This document shows positions 34,596 through 43,783 of a stretch of 64,000 nt of DNA, one piece after another (the first letter of the stretch is position 1; each line of letters starts with the position of its first letter). Position numbers and translations under genes: made by a program. The notes beneath the pieces are model-generated. The model ran no database searches and had not been told where the DNA came from. It worked only from the letters and a program-made list of their open reading frames with translations. This stretch comes from SSF14 sp037045585 (GTDB taxonomy: Bacteria; Actinomycetota; Acidimicrobiia; Acidimicrobiales; Microtrichaceae): assembly GCA_037045585.1 (NCBI GenBank), contig JBAOIR010000021.1, forward strand, positions 91,253 through 155,252, read 5' to 3'.

Positions 34596-36128
34596 AAATA
34601 TAAAGAATATTGTTACGAACTGGTTTTCCAAACCCTGGTACCCAATCGCAATCAGCGCCTATCCCGTTTTAGCCTTGCTCTCCGCAAACATCGGACAAGT
34701 TCGGTCAGACTCAGCGATTCGTCCTTTAGTGATTTCGATCGCATTTGGCGGTTTGCTGTTTTTTATTGTCTGGCTATTGTTCTCACGCAAGACTTATAAA
34801 GCCGCATTCTTTACCGCTTTAGTCCTCGCTTTGTTCTTCACCTTTGGTCATGTTTACATCGCCATTGACACAAAATATCCTGACGCAAATTACACAATCT
34901 GGCTTTTGCCTGCCTGGGGAATTTTGTTTGTGCTTTGGCTGTATTTTGGGTCACGCGCCCCAAGTTGACCTTTGTCTCCTCTGCTTCCACAATGAACACG
35001 ATTGCCATCGCGTTGGTGGTCATGTCACTCTGGCAGACAATTTCAACGGTTTCACCGCAAGGTGCGCACGCGTTGGGCGCTCCGAATGCACCGGTTCAAG
35101 CGGACCTGGTGAAACCCGAAAATGCGCCTGATGTATATTTCTTCCTGCTCGATTCCTATGGACGTGCAGACCTGCTCTACCGCGCCTACGGATTTGATAA
35201 CGGTGGTTTTATACACGATCTGGAAGAACGTGATTTCTATGTCGCATCGTGCAGCCAGAGCAATTACGTCCGCACCGAGCTTTCGCTTGGCTCATCGCTC
35301 AACATGATGTATTTACAGGACTTGAGCGACACCTTTAAACCCGATACCACTGCGCGTCGTTTATTGTGGAATTCTCTTAAGCACAGCGCCGTGCGCTATA
35401 ACTTTGAGAGCATGGGCTATACAACCATCAATACCGACACCGGCTTTGAATGGCTGAACGTCAGCGACTCGGATCTGTTTCTCAGTCCGCCGCCCATTTC
35501 ATCGGGCATGACCGAGTTTGAAGGATTATTCCTCAGCACAACTCTTGCGCGATACGCACAAGACCTTGGGCTGGTAGATCCTGATTATTTTTTGGGTGTT
35601 GAATTTCGTGATCGCTTTCATTCCGCTTTCAACAGCCTTGATGAAATCTCAAAAATGCCGGAGCCTACGTTTTCCTATATTCATGTCATCTCGCCGCATC
35701 CACCGTTTGTCTTTGACCCTGAAGGCAACCCCACCTATCCGCCCGATTTCTGGAACGAACAGCGTCAGTATCCGCCTGATCTGTATCAAAAGGGATATGT
35801 CAATCAATTACAATATTTAAATACCACAATGACAGAAGCCATTGATACGATCCTCGCCAACTCTGAAACGCCGCCGATCATCATCATTCAAGGCGATCAT
35901 GGTCCGTGGCTGCAACCCAAAGACAAGCGCTTCTGGAATCTAACCGCCATTTATTTTCCCGAACACAAGGATGTTTTATATCCAACCATCTCGCCTGTAA
36001 ATATTTTCAGACTGGTGTTCAATTCTTACTTCGGCGGAAACTATGATATTCTCGAAGATGTCAGTTATTTTTCGCCTGTGCCCAAACTCTATGATTTCAG
36101 TGAAGTTCCATATCCTTGTGGTTATTAA
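34585..36128 (+). CDS. membrane-anchored sulfatase-like hydrolase, frameshifted
   Basis: A gene in two frames. The N-terminus (ATG at 34585) has four membrane helices (PVLALLSANIG, LLFFIVWLLF, AFFTALVLALFF, LLPAWGILFVLWLYF); near 34,945-34,960 one base is missing and the frame moves to TRPKLTFVSSASTMNT and another helix. The outer domain has YFFLLDSYGRADLL (metal-binding Asp), RTELSLGSSLNMMYL (candidate nucleophile Thr) and IIIQGDHGPWL (metal-binding DH). This is the alkaline phosphatase/sulfatase fold as in LTA synthase and phosphoethanolamine transferases. It lacks the CxPSR maturation site of true sulfatases. It may transfer or remove a glycan substituent. Confidence 0.82.
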
Positions 36129-36135
36129 ATAAAAA

Positions 36136-37086
36136 ATGAAACCTACAATTCTACTCACCGCCCCGTATATGCTCCCGTTTCTGGAGCGCTTCAAACCTGT
36201 CTTCGATCAATATGGATTCGACCTGATCGTCCCTGATGTGCAGGAACGCATGGAAGAAGATGATCTGCTTAAATATGCCGGTCAATTTGACGGCGCCATT
36301 TGCGGCGATGACCGCTACACAGCACGCGTCATCGAAGCCTGCTCCCCGCGCTTGAAAGTCATCTCCAAATGGGGGACGGGCGTCGATTCAATCGACGCTG
36401 AAGCCTGCTCCCGTTTCGAGATCATTCTCGGCCGCACGCCAAATGCCTTCACCACTCCCGTAGCGGATACCGTCCTCGGGTATATGCTGGCCTTCGCCCG
36501 CCGCGGCCCGTGGATGGACGCCGCCATGAAACGCGGTGAATGGGAAAAGATTCCCGGCAAGGCATTAAGCGAATGTACATTGGGAATCATCGGCCTTGGC
36601 AATATCGGCAAAGCCGTCACGCGCCGCGCCAAAGCCTTCGGCATGAAAGTGCTCGGCACAGACATTGTCAACATTGACCATGTCTTCGTCAGCGAAACCG
36701 GCATCGAAATGACAGACCTCAACTCTCTACTTTCCAACTCCGATTTCGTCTCTGTCAACTGTGACTTAAACCCCACATCCCATCATCTGATCAACGCCAA
36801 AACACTCGCGCAGATGAAATCCACAGCCGTGCTGATCAACACCGCGCGCGGCCCCATCGTGGAGGAAACTGCCCTCGTGGCCGCGCTCCAATCAGGTCAA
36901 GTGGGAGGCGCAGCGCTGGATGTCTTCGAGTATGAGCCGCTGCCGTTGGAAAGTCCGCTGTTGAAAATGGACAACGTCATGCTTGCGCCGCACAATTCCA
37001 ATTCAAGCCCCACTGCCTGGGAAAGAATCCACTGGAACACGATCAAGAATCTGGTCGAAGGGCTGGGGATGGTCTACAAAGGATAA
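36136..37086 (+). CDS. D-2-hydroxyacid dehydrogenase (PGDH-like)
   Basis: A 316-residue NAD-dependent 2-hydroxyacid dehydrogenase. The Rossmann motif is LGIIGLGNIGKAV; the catalytic Arg is in LINTARGPIVEE, the Glu near FEYEPLPLES, and the His in LAPHNSNSS. It lacks a C-terminal ACT domain, so it is the short form. In the present cluster the substrate need not be phosphoglycerate; related enzymes act on sugar acids. Eight bases after the sulfatase-like stop, three bases before the SDR gene: clearly one operon from 34585 to 37849. Confidence 0.92.
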   Translation: MKPTILLTAPYMLPFLERFKPVFDQYGFDLIVPDVQERMEEDDLLKYAGQFDGAICGDDRYTARVIEACSPRLKVISKWGTGVDSIDAEACSRFEIILGRTPNAFTTPVADTVLGYMLAFARRGPWMDAAMKRGEWEKIPGKALSECTLGIIGLGNIGKAVTRRAKAFGMKVLGTDIVNIDHVFVSETGIEMTDLNSLLSNSDFVSVNCDLNPTSHHLINAKTLAQMKSTAVLINTARGPIVEETALVAALQSGQVGGAALDVFEYEPLPLESPLLKMDNVMLAPHNSNSSPTAWERIHWNTIKNLVEGLGMVYKG

Positions 37087-37089
37087 AGG

Positions 37090-37849
37090 ATGAATAAAAT
37101 CAAAACCGTTTTAGTCACCGGCGCAGCAGGTGGAATTGGCCGCGCCACCGTCGATCTCTTTGCTGAAAAAGGCTGGCACGTGATTGGCGTGGATCGTAAC
37201 CCCTACACAGACTTCCCGCAAAACGGACTCTTCATCCGTTCTGATATTTCGCGTCCCGAAGATATGCAAGCCATCTTTGAGCAGGCGCACGCGTTTACAG
37301 ACACCCTCGATGCATTAGTTAATAACGCCGCCATGCAGATCGCCAAACCATTGGTGGATACCACCGTGGAAGAATGGGATGCGGTGATGGCTGCCAATTT
37401 ACGCTCTGTATTTTTGGGCGTCAAACTTGCGCATCCTTTACTTTAAGGCACGCGGTGGGGCGGCGGTGGTGAACGTCTCGTCTGTCCACGCCATTCAAAC
37501 ATCTGCGAATATTGCCGCGTATGCCGCATCCAAAGGCGGATTGCTCGCCCTGACACGCGCCATGGCCATCGAATTCGCGCCCGATAACATCCGCGCCAAT
37601 GCGATTCTGCCCGGCGCAGTGGATACTCCCATGCTGCGCGCCGGCCTCGGCCGCGGACATCTCGGCGGCGAAAATGTGCAGGATCGCCTCGACAACCTGG
37701 CCCGCAAAACGGTCAACGGGCGCGTGGGGATGCCAGCCGAGATTGCAAGTGCTATTTATTTTCTGGCAGACAACCAACAATCATCTTTTATGACCGGTCA
37801 GGCGCTGGTGATTGACGGCGGTGCAACAGCAAGGCTGAGCACTGAGTGA
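37090..37849 (+). CDS. SDR-family oxidoreductase, frameshifted
   Basis: A short-chain dehydrogenase in two frames. VLVTGAAGGIGRATVDLF holds the cofactor site, ALVNNAAMQIAKP the NNAA motif. Near 37,430-37,450 a base is gained and the frame moves to KARGGAAVVNVSSVHAIQTS with the catalytic Ser; YAASKGG gives Tyr and Lys, and ILPGAVDTPM the C-terminal loop. Total about 253 residues. It follows the hydroxyacid dehydrogenase by three bases. Its stop TGA shares bases with the next ATG at 37849. Confidence 0.88.
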
Positions 37850-38247
37850 TGGGAAAAAGATCAAGCAAGGTCAACTCTCCAAAAAATAAAGCCAGAAAAA
37901 ACAATTCGCTTAAGAAAAGCACGGTGCAGGCTTTATTCTATTTGAGCGCCATTCTTTGGCTGCTTTATGCTGTTTATATTGTTCTTGATATGAGTGCGGT
38001 AAAGAACACTGGCATGTCTGTAATTGCTGTGGCCTTCTTTCTTGTTGTGAATGCGGGAGCCATGCTTGCTTCTGGAATATTCATTATGAAAGTACAAAAG
38101 TGGACGTACTATTTTGCGCTGGGTGTTGCGTTCCTTAATGTTTTATTGACGCTGACCGGTCTGGTCGATTATTTTTTCGTAATCGCCTTGATTTTGGATC
38201 TGCTCATTCTTTTGGTGTTGTTTGGTCTTCGTAAGAGTTATCAATGA
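37849..38247 (+). CDS. small integral membrane protein
   Basis: A 132-residue protein with a Lys-rich N-terminus (GKRSSKVNSPKNKARKNNS) followed by four membrane helices (LFYLSAILWLLYAVYIV, VIAVAFFLVVNAGAMLASG, YFALGVAFLNVLLTLTG, FVIALILDLLILLVLFG). Its ATG overlaps the SDR stop as TGATG, and its own stop overlaps the next start as ATGA, so it belongs to a tightly coupled trio. I do not recognise the family. The next gene has the same layout and may be a distant relative. Confidence 0.8.
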   Translation: MGKRSSKVNSPKNKARKNNSLKKSTVQALFYLSAILWLLYAVYIVLDMSAVKNTGMSVIAVAFFLVVNAGAMLASGIFIMKVQKWTYYFALGVAFLNVLLTLTGLVDYFFVIALILDLLILLVLFGLRKSYQ

Positions 38248-38597
38248 AATACGCCACTCCTGCGATTGTGCGCTATCTATTTGTCATCGCCGCCATTGAA
38301 CTGGTCATCTTTGGCGCAGGCTCCATGATGCGGGTTGCTGACAACCCCGATATGAAAAATATATATATCAGCTATGCTGTTTTAATGTTTGGTGATGCCA
38401 TAGCCATGTTGATTTTTAGTTTTTATATTCACAGACAAATAAAAGCGGTCTATGGGTCTGCGGTGATCTTTCTCAGCCTGAATATCATCCTGACGATCTT
38501 CGATCAGTTTGGATTGATCGATATTCTCTTTGTATTTCTGAATGCCATGATCCTGACTGCGTTGTATATTCTCCGCAAGGAACTTCTGCCCCAATGA
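38244..38597 (+). CDS. small integral membrane protein
   Basis: A 117-residue protein with four membrane helices (IVRYLFVIAAIELVIFGAGS, YAVLMFGDAIAMLIFSFY, AVIFLSLNIILTIFD, DILFVFLNAMILTALYIL). It overlaps the preceding gene by four bases (ATGA) and the following one by four. The two adjacent genes could encode partners. No family recognised. Confidence 0.8.
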   Translation: MKYATPAIVRYLFVIAAIELVIFGAGSMMRVADNPDMKNIYISYAVLMFGDAIAMLIFSFYIHRQIKAVYGSAVIFLSLNIILTIFDQFGLIDILFVFLNAMILTALYILRKELLPQ

Positions 38598-39409
38598 AAC
38601 AAATCCTGAAATCCATGCTCCCAACACCCATGTTGAATTTTGCGCGCGACACCTATGATGCAGTGCGCCGCATCCCGCAGCTGCCTGCCGCCTATTTGCA
38701 CCCGTGGCGGCGCGAGAGCATCCGCCGGCTGACTGAGCTAAAGGATATTCACAAAGGCAAACGCGCTTTCATCATCGGCAATGGGCCAAGTTTAAAACAA
38801 ACGGATCTCTCCAAATTAAAGAACGAGATCACCTTCGGCATGAATTGCATTTACCTGATCTTCCCCGAACTTGGTTTTCACACCACATATTTTTCAGCCA
38901 CCAACAATCTTGTGATCGAACAATTTCACGAAGACATTCTCTCGCTTCCCATGCCGAAATTTTTAGCATGGCGCTCGCATCATTATTTCGATCCGCAATT
39001 ACCAGTTTCACAGATTCCCACTTTTCTCTTTACGTCTTACACCGGCCCGCGCTTTTCCCCCGATGTCCGTGGACGTGTTTGGGAGAGCGCCACGGTCACC
39101 AATGTCACACTGCAACTCGCTTTTCACATGGGCATCGAACAGGTCATCCTGATCGGCGTGGATCATAATTTCACATCGAAAGGTGAAGCCAACAAAACGG
39201 TCATCTCACAAGGCGACGACCCGAACCACGTCTCGCCCAATTATTTTGGCAAAGGCATCAAATGGCAATTGCCCGACCTCGACACCTCAGAGATCGGCTA
39301 CGCCCTCGCACGTGACGCCTACAAAAAAGCCGGCCGCGAAGTGCTAGACGCAACCGTCGGCGGCAAACTGACCATCTTCCCCAAAGTGGACTACAATTCC
39401 CTCTTCTAA
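38594..39409 (+). CDS. DUF115/MptE-like or sialyltransferase-like protein
   Basis: A 271-residue protein with the GNGPSL motif (AFIIGNGPSLKQTDLSKLKN) and, 20 residues on, TFGMNCIYLIF. A VWESATVTNVTLQLAFHMGI helix and ILIGVDHNF strand follow. This is the fold signature of the DUF115/6-hydroxymethylpterin-diphosphokinase-like family, and the same NGPSL and helix-strand layout occurs in GT42 sialyltransferases such as CstII. In a locus with two NeuA-type enzymes and a NeuB, a glycan-side role is attractive but unproven. It begins four bases before the previous gene's stop. Confidence 0.8.
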   Translation: MKQILKSMLPTPMLNFARDTYDAVRRIPQLPAAYLHPWRRESIRRLTELKDIHKGKRAFIIGNGPSLKQTDLSKLKNEITFGMNCIYLIFPELGFHTTYFSATNNLVIEQFHEDILSLPMPKFLAWRSHHYFDPQLPVSQIPTFLFTSYTGPRFSPDVRGRVWESATVTNVTLQLAFHMGIEQVILIGVDHNFTSKGEANKTVISQGDDPNHVSPNYFGKGIKWQLPDLDTSEIGYALARDAYKKAGREVLDATVGGKLTIFPKVDYNSLF

Positions 39410-39459
39410 TCTTCGACGCTTCGACCTTTGACTTTCCCTCCTCTCTTCCTCCCACCTCA

Positions 39460-40974
39460 ATGACAAACACGAATCAACCTCAATCTCGTATCTGGTCTGC
39501 CCTCCTCATCATTTTCCTCGCCCTCGGCGGACTGCTGCGCCTGCTCGACATCACCGATCCCCCACTGGATTTTCAACCCTCACGTCAGCTCCGCAATTCA
39601 TTGGTGGCGCGTGAAATTTATTATTCCCTGCTGCCATCTGCAACAACTGAACAACGTGAAGCATCTGCAACCTTTGCGCTCTCGGTCGGGAAATATGAAC
39701 CGCCCGTGATCGAAACCATTGTGGCCGTCACCTATCTCTTCACCGGCGGCGAAAACATCGCATCGGCCCGGGTCTGGGAGACTTTCTTCTGGCTCGCGGC
39801 GGGCGTCGCACTATTTGACTTGATGCGCCGCGCAATTTCACCGTGGGCCGCACTCGCCGGTCTTGCATATTATCTTGTGCTGCCATTCTCAGTTCAAGCC
39901 AGCCGCTCCTTTCAACCCGACCCGTTGATGACATCCGCTTTTGTGATCGGCATTTATTTTCTCTATCGCTGGTCAGAATCTTCTTATGGAGTGCAGGAGC
40001 TTGCTCCTGCATCTAAAAACGAAACCTGGAAATTCGCCATCCTCGCGGGCATCTTCCTCGGCCTTGCCACTCTGGTCAAGATCGTGATTGCCTTCTTTGC
40101 CGGTGCCGCCGCCATTGCATTGGTGTTATACACACTCAAAAAGGATTTCTGGAAATCCAAACAAGTGTGGACCATGGCCGCGCTGATGATCGTCCCTGCA
40201 CTCATCTTTTACATTCTGCTCAACCAAAGCCGCTCCACCGAATACTTCTTCGCATGGACTGTGACATTAATCAACCTCATCACCAGTACGGACTTTTATT
40301 CCAAGTGGCTGGCTTTTATTGGCAGTCTCTTCGGGTTGACGGTGATCTTCCTCAGCCTTGCCGGGGCATTGCTTGCACCTGCTCGTCTGCGCTGGTTATT
40401 GATCAGCTTGTGGGTCGGATATTTGCTATACGGACTGACACTGCCTTTCCAGATGTATACGCACAGTTACTATCACATTCAACTGATCCCCATCGTTGCG
40501 CTGGGACTGGCCGCAGCGTTGAATCCGCTTTTTGAAAGAGTGGCAGTTCAGGGTCCAGTGGGACGCGTGGGTTTCATCCTCTTGATAATTGCAGTGATCG
40601 GATATCAATCATGGGTGGCGCGCTCGGTTTTAGTCGCTGAAGATTTTCATCATGAGCCGGCGTTTTGGCAAAGTGTTGGCGATGCGATTCCGGCAGATGC
40701 AGAAGTGATCGGCCTGACTCAGGATTATGGTTTTCGGTTGATGCTCTGGGGCTGGCGCAAGGTGAGTTTGTGGCCGCTGAGCACCGGTCTCAGTGAAGCG
40801 CGCGGCGGCGGACAGGACGCAAACGATTTCGCTGCGATCACCGAAGGCAAGGATTATTTTCTGGTGACCGCGTTTGGTCAACTCGAAAAACAGCCTGAGC
40901 TAAAAATAATTTTGGAACAATATCCGATCGCAGCGGAAGGCGATGGATATGTGATCTACGATCTACAAAAATAA
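39460..40974 (+). CDS. polytopic GT39/GT-C-like protein with palindromic insert
   Basis: A 504-residue membrane protein. The first extracytoplasmic loop has LLDITDPPLDFQPSRQ, the same signature as the paralogue at 42235 (LTDPPLDFHSTRQM). About ten more helices and a C-terminal soluble domain follow. The family transfers sugars from lipid carriers. Codons 176-185 spell YGVQELAPAS and are encoded by a shortened palindromic element (39985-40014). The paralogue lacks that piece, which supports insertion. The preceding 50 bases are pyrimidine-rich and contain no ribosome site. It overlaps the next gene by one base (TAATG). Confidence 0.85.
   Translation: MTNTNQPQSRIWSALLIIFLALGGLLRLLDITDPPLDFQPSRQLRNSLVAREIYYSLLPSATTEQREASATFALSVGKYEPPVIETIVAVTYLFTGGENIASARVWETFFWLAAGVALFDLMRRAISPWAALAGLAYYLVLPFSVQASRSFQPDPLMTSAFVIGIYFLYRWSESSYGVQELAPASKNETWKFAILAGIFLGLATLVKIVIAFFAGAAAIALVLYTLKKDFWKSKQVWTMAALMIVPALIFYILLNQSRSTEYFFAWTVTLINLITSTDFYSKWLAFIGSLFGLTVIFLSLAGALLAPARLRWLLISLWVGYLLYGLTLPFQMYTHSYYHIQLIPIVALGLAAALNPLFERVAVQGPVGRVGFILLIIAVIGYQSWVARSVLVAEDFHHEPAFWQSVGDAIPADAEVIGLTQDYGFRLMLWGWRKVSLWPLSTGLSEARGGGQDANDFAAITEGKDYFLVTAFGQLEKQPELKIILEQYPIAAEGDGYVIYDLQK
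39985..40014. repeat. half-length palindromic element inside a coding region
   Basis: Thirty bases starting TATGGAGT and containing TGCAGGAGC-TT-GCTCCTGCA, then TCT. It is read exactly as ten codons in the gene at 39460 and matches the left half of the element at 19,546. Confidence 0.8.
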
Positions 40975-41900
40975 TGACCGTCGTCTCCATCATCACCCCT
41001 TCATACAATCAAGCCGCCTATCTTGAGCAGACGATCACCTCGGTTTTGAATCAAGACTATTCGAACATTGAATATATTTTGATCGACGGCGGATCAACCG
41101 ACAACAGCGTTGAAATCATCAAACGCCATGCGGATCGTTTTGCGTATTGGGTTTCAGAAAAAGACAGCGGACAAGCCGAAGCCATCAACAAGGGATTTGC
41201 AAAAGCCACCGGTGAAATCATCGCATGGTTGAACTCTGATGATTATTATCTTGATGGCGCAGTCAGCGCGGCGGTGAAGGTCTTTGATGAAAACCCCGAT
41301 GTTGTGCTGGTCTATGGCAATATGCTGGCCGTGGACGAAAACGGAAAAACTTTCAACACACTAAATTACAAACAACTGTCTCTCGAAGATTTACTTTGTT
41401 TTCAGATCATCGGTCAGCCCGCCGTTTTTATGCGCCGCTCTGCCCTGCAAAAAACCAGCGGACTTGATTCCACATTCCACTTTCTACTCGACCATCACCT
41501 CTGGATTCAACTCGCCCAATTGGGGAAAATTCTTCATGTGCCGCAAACATGGGCAGCGGCGCGTTATCACGCCGAAGCCAAGAACCGCGCCAAAGCCGCT
41601 GAGTTTGGGCGCGAGGCCTTCCGCATTTTGGATTGGGCTGGGAATGATAAATCTCTTGCTCCAATATTAAATCGCGTTTCACGCCGCGCCCGCGCCGCCG
41701 CCAACCGCGTGGACTCACGCTATCAACTCGACGGCGGACAATCATGGCCCGCATTAAAAGCCTGGTTCCGCGCACTCACCATCCACCCGCCCACTGCTCT
41801 GGCGCGGATGAACATCCTCGGCTCGATCTTGCTGCGCTTAATACATCTCGACCAACTCCGTGAGTTAATTTTGCAAAGCCGCAAAAATCGCTACAAGTAA
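40974..41900 (+). CDS. GT2-family glycosyltransferase
   Basis: A 308-residue GT-A enzyme. SIITPSYNQAAYLEQTITSV is the first strand and helix; LIDGGSTDNSVEI the nucleotide loop; IAWLNSDDYY (near residue 88) the metal-binding DxD-type site. The paralogue at 46230 is very similar along the first 110 residues. The C-terminal 100 residues diverge, as expected for different acceptors. Its start overlaps the stop of the GT39-like gene. Confidence 0.94.
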   Translation: MTVVSIITPSYNQAAYLEQTITSVLNQDYSNIEYILIDGGSTDNSVEIIKRHADRFAYWVSEKDSGQAEAINKGFAKATGEIIAWLNSDDYYLDGAVSAAVKVFDENPDVVLVYGNMLAVDENGKTFNTLNYKQLSLEDLLCFQIIGQPAVFMRRSALQKTSGLDSTFHFLLDHHLWIQLAQLGKILHVPQTWAAARYHAEAKNRAKAAEFGREAFRILDWAGNDKSLAPILNRVSRRARAAANRVDSRYQLDGGQSWPALKAWFRALTIHPPTALARMNILGSILLRLIHLDQLRELILQSRKNRYK

Positions 41901-42234
41901 AAAAACGGAGCGCGGACTTCAGTCCGCTTATTTGGTTCAGTCTGCACTTTTTAACGTCCAATAAGTGGGGATTTTGTATCTCAGAGACGCGGAGAACGCT
42001 GAGAAAACTCCAGCACTGGAACTCTGCTTCACGCAATAAAAAAAATTCGTGCTACGACTTTAGCGTAATTATTCAGTGGATGGTTTTTCTTCCGTGAGCT
42101 CTGTGATCTCAGTGGTTTAATCTTTTGACAAGCCCGCGCAACGACTCTTCCCCCTTAAATTAGCCCGAAATAAAGATGATAAAATGAAAGACGTTACTTT
42201 TGCGTATTTTCATTGATATGCACATAAAAACCCA
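41901..42234. other. spacer with palindromic element
   Basis: No gene is visible in these 334 bases. A single hairpin of the CGGACTTCAGTCCG family lies at 41906-41928. Further on are loose CAGAGACGC- and CTGAGAAAACTCC-like pieces related to the dispersed inverted repeats. The ATG at 42235 is preceded by no clear ribosome site. Confidence 0.6.
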
Positions 42235-43749
42235 ATGTTGAAAACAAACAACTCCAATCCCATAACCAAAATTCTCCTTTCCTGGCAGTTCGGTCTAATC
42301 CTGCTCCTGCTGGCAGGGATGGGAATCCGCATGTACGACCTGACCGACCCCCCGCTTGATTTCCACTCCACCCGTCAGATGCTTTCCTTTCATAAAGCAC
42401 GCGGCATGTATTACGAATTCCGCACCGATGCCGATCCTGAAAAACGCGCCTTCGCCATCCAGCAATGGAAATACGGCGCGGCGGTTGAGCCTGAAATTCT
42501 CGAACGCATCGTCGCATTCACCTACCGCTACACCGGCGTGGAATTATGGGTGGCGCGCATCTACTCCTCTCTTTTTTGGGTGATCGGCGGCCTGTTCATT
42601 TTTCTGCTTGCAAAAGAACTGGTCTCGATCAACGGCGCGTTGGTATCCACCGCCTTTTATTTATTCCTGCCATACGCAGTTTCTGCCAGCCGCAGTTTCC
42701 AGCCTGATTTAATGATGATCATGTTGATCATCATCTTTTGGTGGGCGGTCTTTCGCTGGTCAAAAAATCCCACCTCCTACGGCTGGGCGGCGCTCGCCGG
42801 TTTATTCGGCGGGATTTCCATTTTCATTAAACTGGTCGCCGCATTTTTTGTCGTAGCGGCGGGGTTGGGCGCAGCCTTCGGCGGGCAGACTCTTCGGGAT
42901 CTCGTCCGCAGGCCTCAGGTCTATTTGATGAGCGTGCTGGGCGTTCTGCCGGGCGCGGCTTATATCGTCTACGGGGTGTGGTTCACCGGTTTCCTTGGCC
43001 AGCAATTTGGCGGACGTTCCATGCCCGCGCTTTATCTCAGCCCGGCTTATTATCTCGGCTGGATCGGAATTTTGAATCTCGTCATGGGCGGGATTCCCAT
43101 CCTGTTGGGATTACTCAGCTTTTACTTTATCCGCGACAAGGGGACTTTCCGCTTCCTTTCCGCGCTGTGGGCTGGGTACCTGCTCTTCGGCATTTACTTT
43201 AACTATCATATTTCCACCCACGATTACTACAGCATGATCCTGATCCCGATCGTGGCGCTTTCACTCGCTCCCCTCGCAGATTATCTCATCACCGCCCTGC
43301 AACAGACTCCGTTTTATGAACGCACAAAGATCATCCCCGTCTTGTTCGTGATCGCCGGGCTGTTTCTTGTCAACTGGAATACACGCGCCGTTCTTAAAGC
43401 AAATGACTATCGCGACGAACCAGCCAAATGGACAGAGATCAGCCAAACCGTCGGAAAAGATGCGCGGCTCATTGCGCTCACCCAGGATTATGGAATGCGT
43501 CTCTCCTATTGGGGATGGATTTCCACTGTGGCATGGCAGCGTTCCGGCGATATTTATTATCATGAGAATCGCGGTGCAGAGTTCCAGTTTGAAAAAATGT
43601 TCGCCGAAACTGCATCCAATAAAGACTATTTCATCATCACTGATTTTGACGAGTTGGAAAAGCAGACCTTGTTGAAGGATTATCTTTACTCGCAATATCC
43701 CATTGCATTTTCAGGCGAAGGCTACATCATCTTTGATCTTCAGCCTTAA
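42235..43749 (+). CDS. polytopic GT39/GT-C-like protein
   Basis: A 504-residue paralogue of the protein at 39460. After the first helix comes YDLTDPPLDFHSTRQM, then EILERIVAFTYRYTGVELWV with the same spacing. Helices continue to about residue 380. The tail (ALTQDYGMRLSYWGWIST, DELEKQTLLKDYLYSQYPIA) matches the paralogue's end closely. Members of this group move hexoses or arabinose from polyprenyl-phosphate carriers to outer-face glycans. The two copies presumably differ in acceptor. A GGAG site belongs to the following gene. Confidence 0.86.
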   Translation: MLKTNNSNPITKILLSWQFGLILLLLAGMGIRMYDLTDPPLDFHSTRQMLSFHKARGMYYEFRTDADPEKRAFAIQQWKYGAAVEPEILERIVAFTYRYTGVELWVARIYSSLFWVIGGLFIFLLAKELVSINGALVSTAFYLFLPYAVSASRSFQPDLMMIMLIIIFWWAVFRWSKNPTSYGWAALAGLFGGISIFIKLVAAFFVVAAGLGAAFGGQTLRDLVRRPQVYLMSVLGVLPGAAYIVYGVWFTGFLGQQFGGRSMPALYLSPAYYLGWIGILNLVMGGIPILLGLLSFYFIRDKGTFRFLSALWAGYLLFGIYFNYHISTHDYYSMILIPIVALSLAPLADYLITALQQTPFYERTKIIPVLFVIAGLFLVNWNTRAVLKANDYRDEPAKWTEISQTVGKDARLIALTQDYGMRLSYWGWISTVAWQRSGDIYYHENRGAEFQFEKMFAETASNKDYFIITDFDELEKQTLLKDYLYSQYPIAFSGEGYIIFDLQP

Positions 43750-43783
43750 TCGCATTCCCCGCAATCCATTTTGGAGTTTGTAA

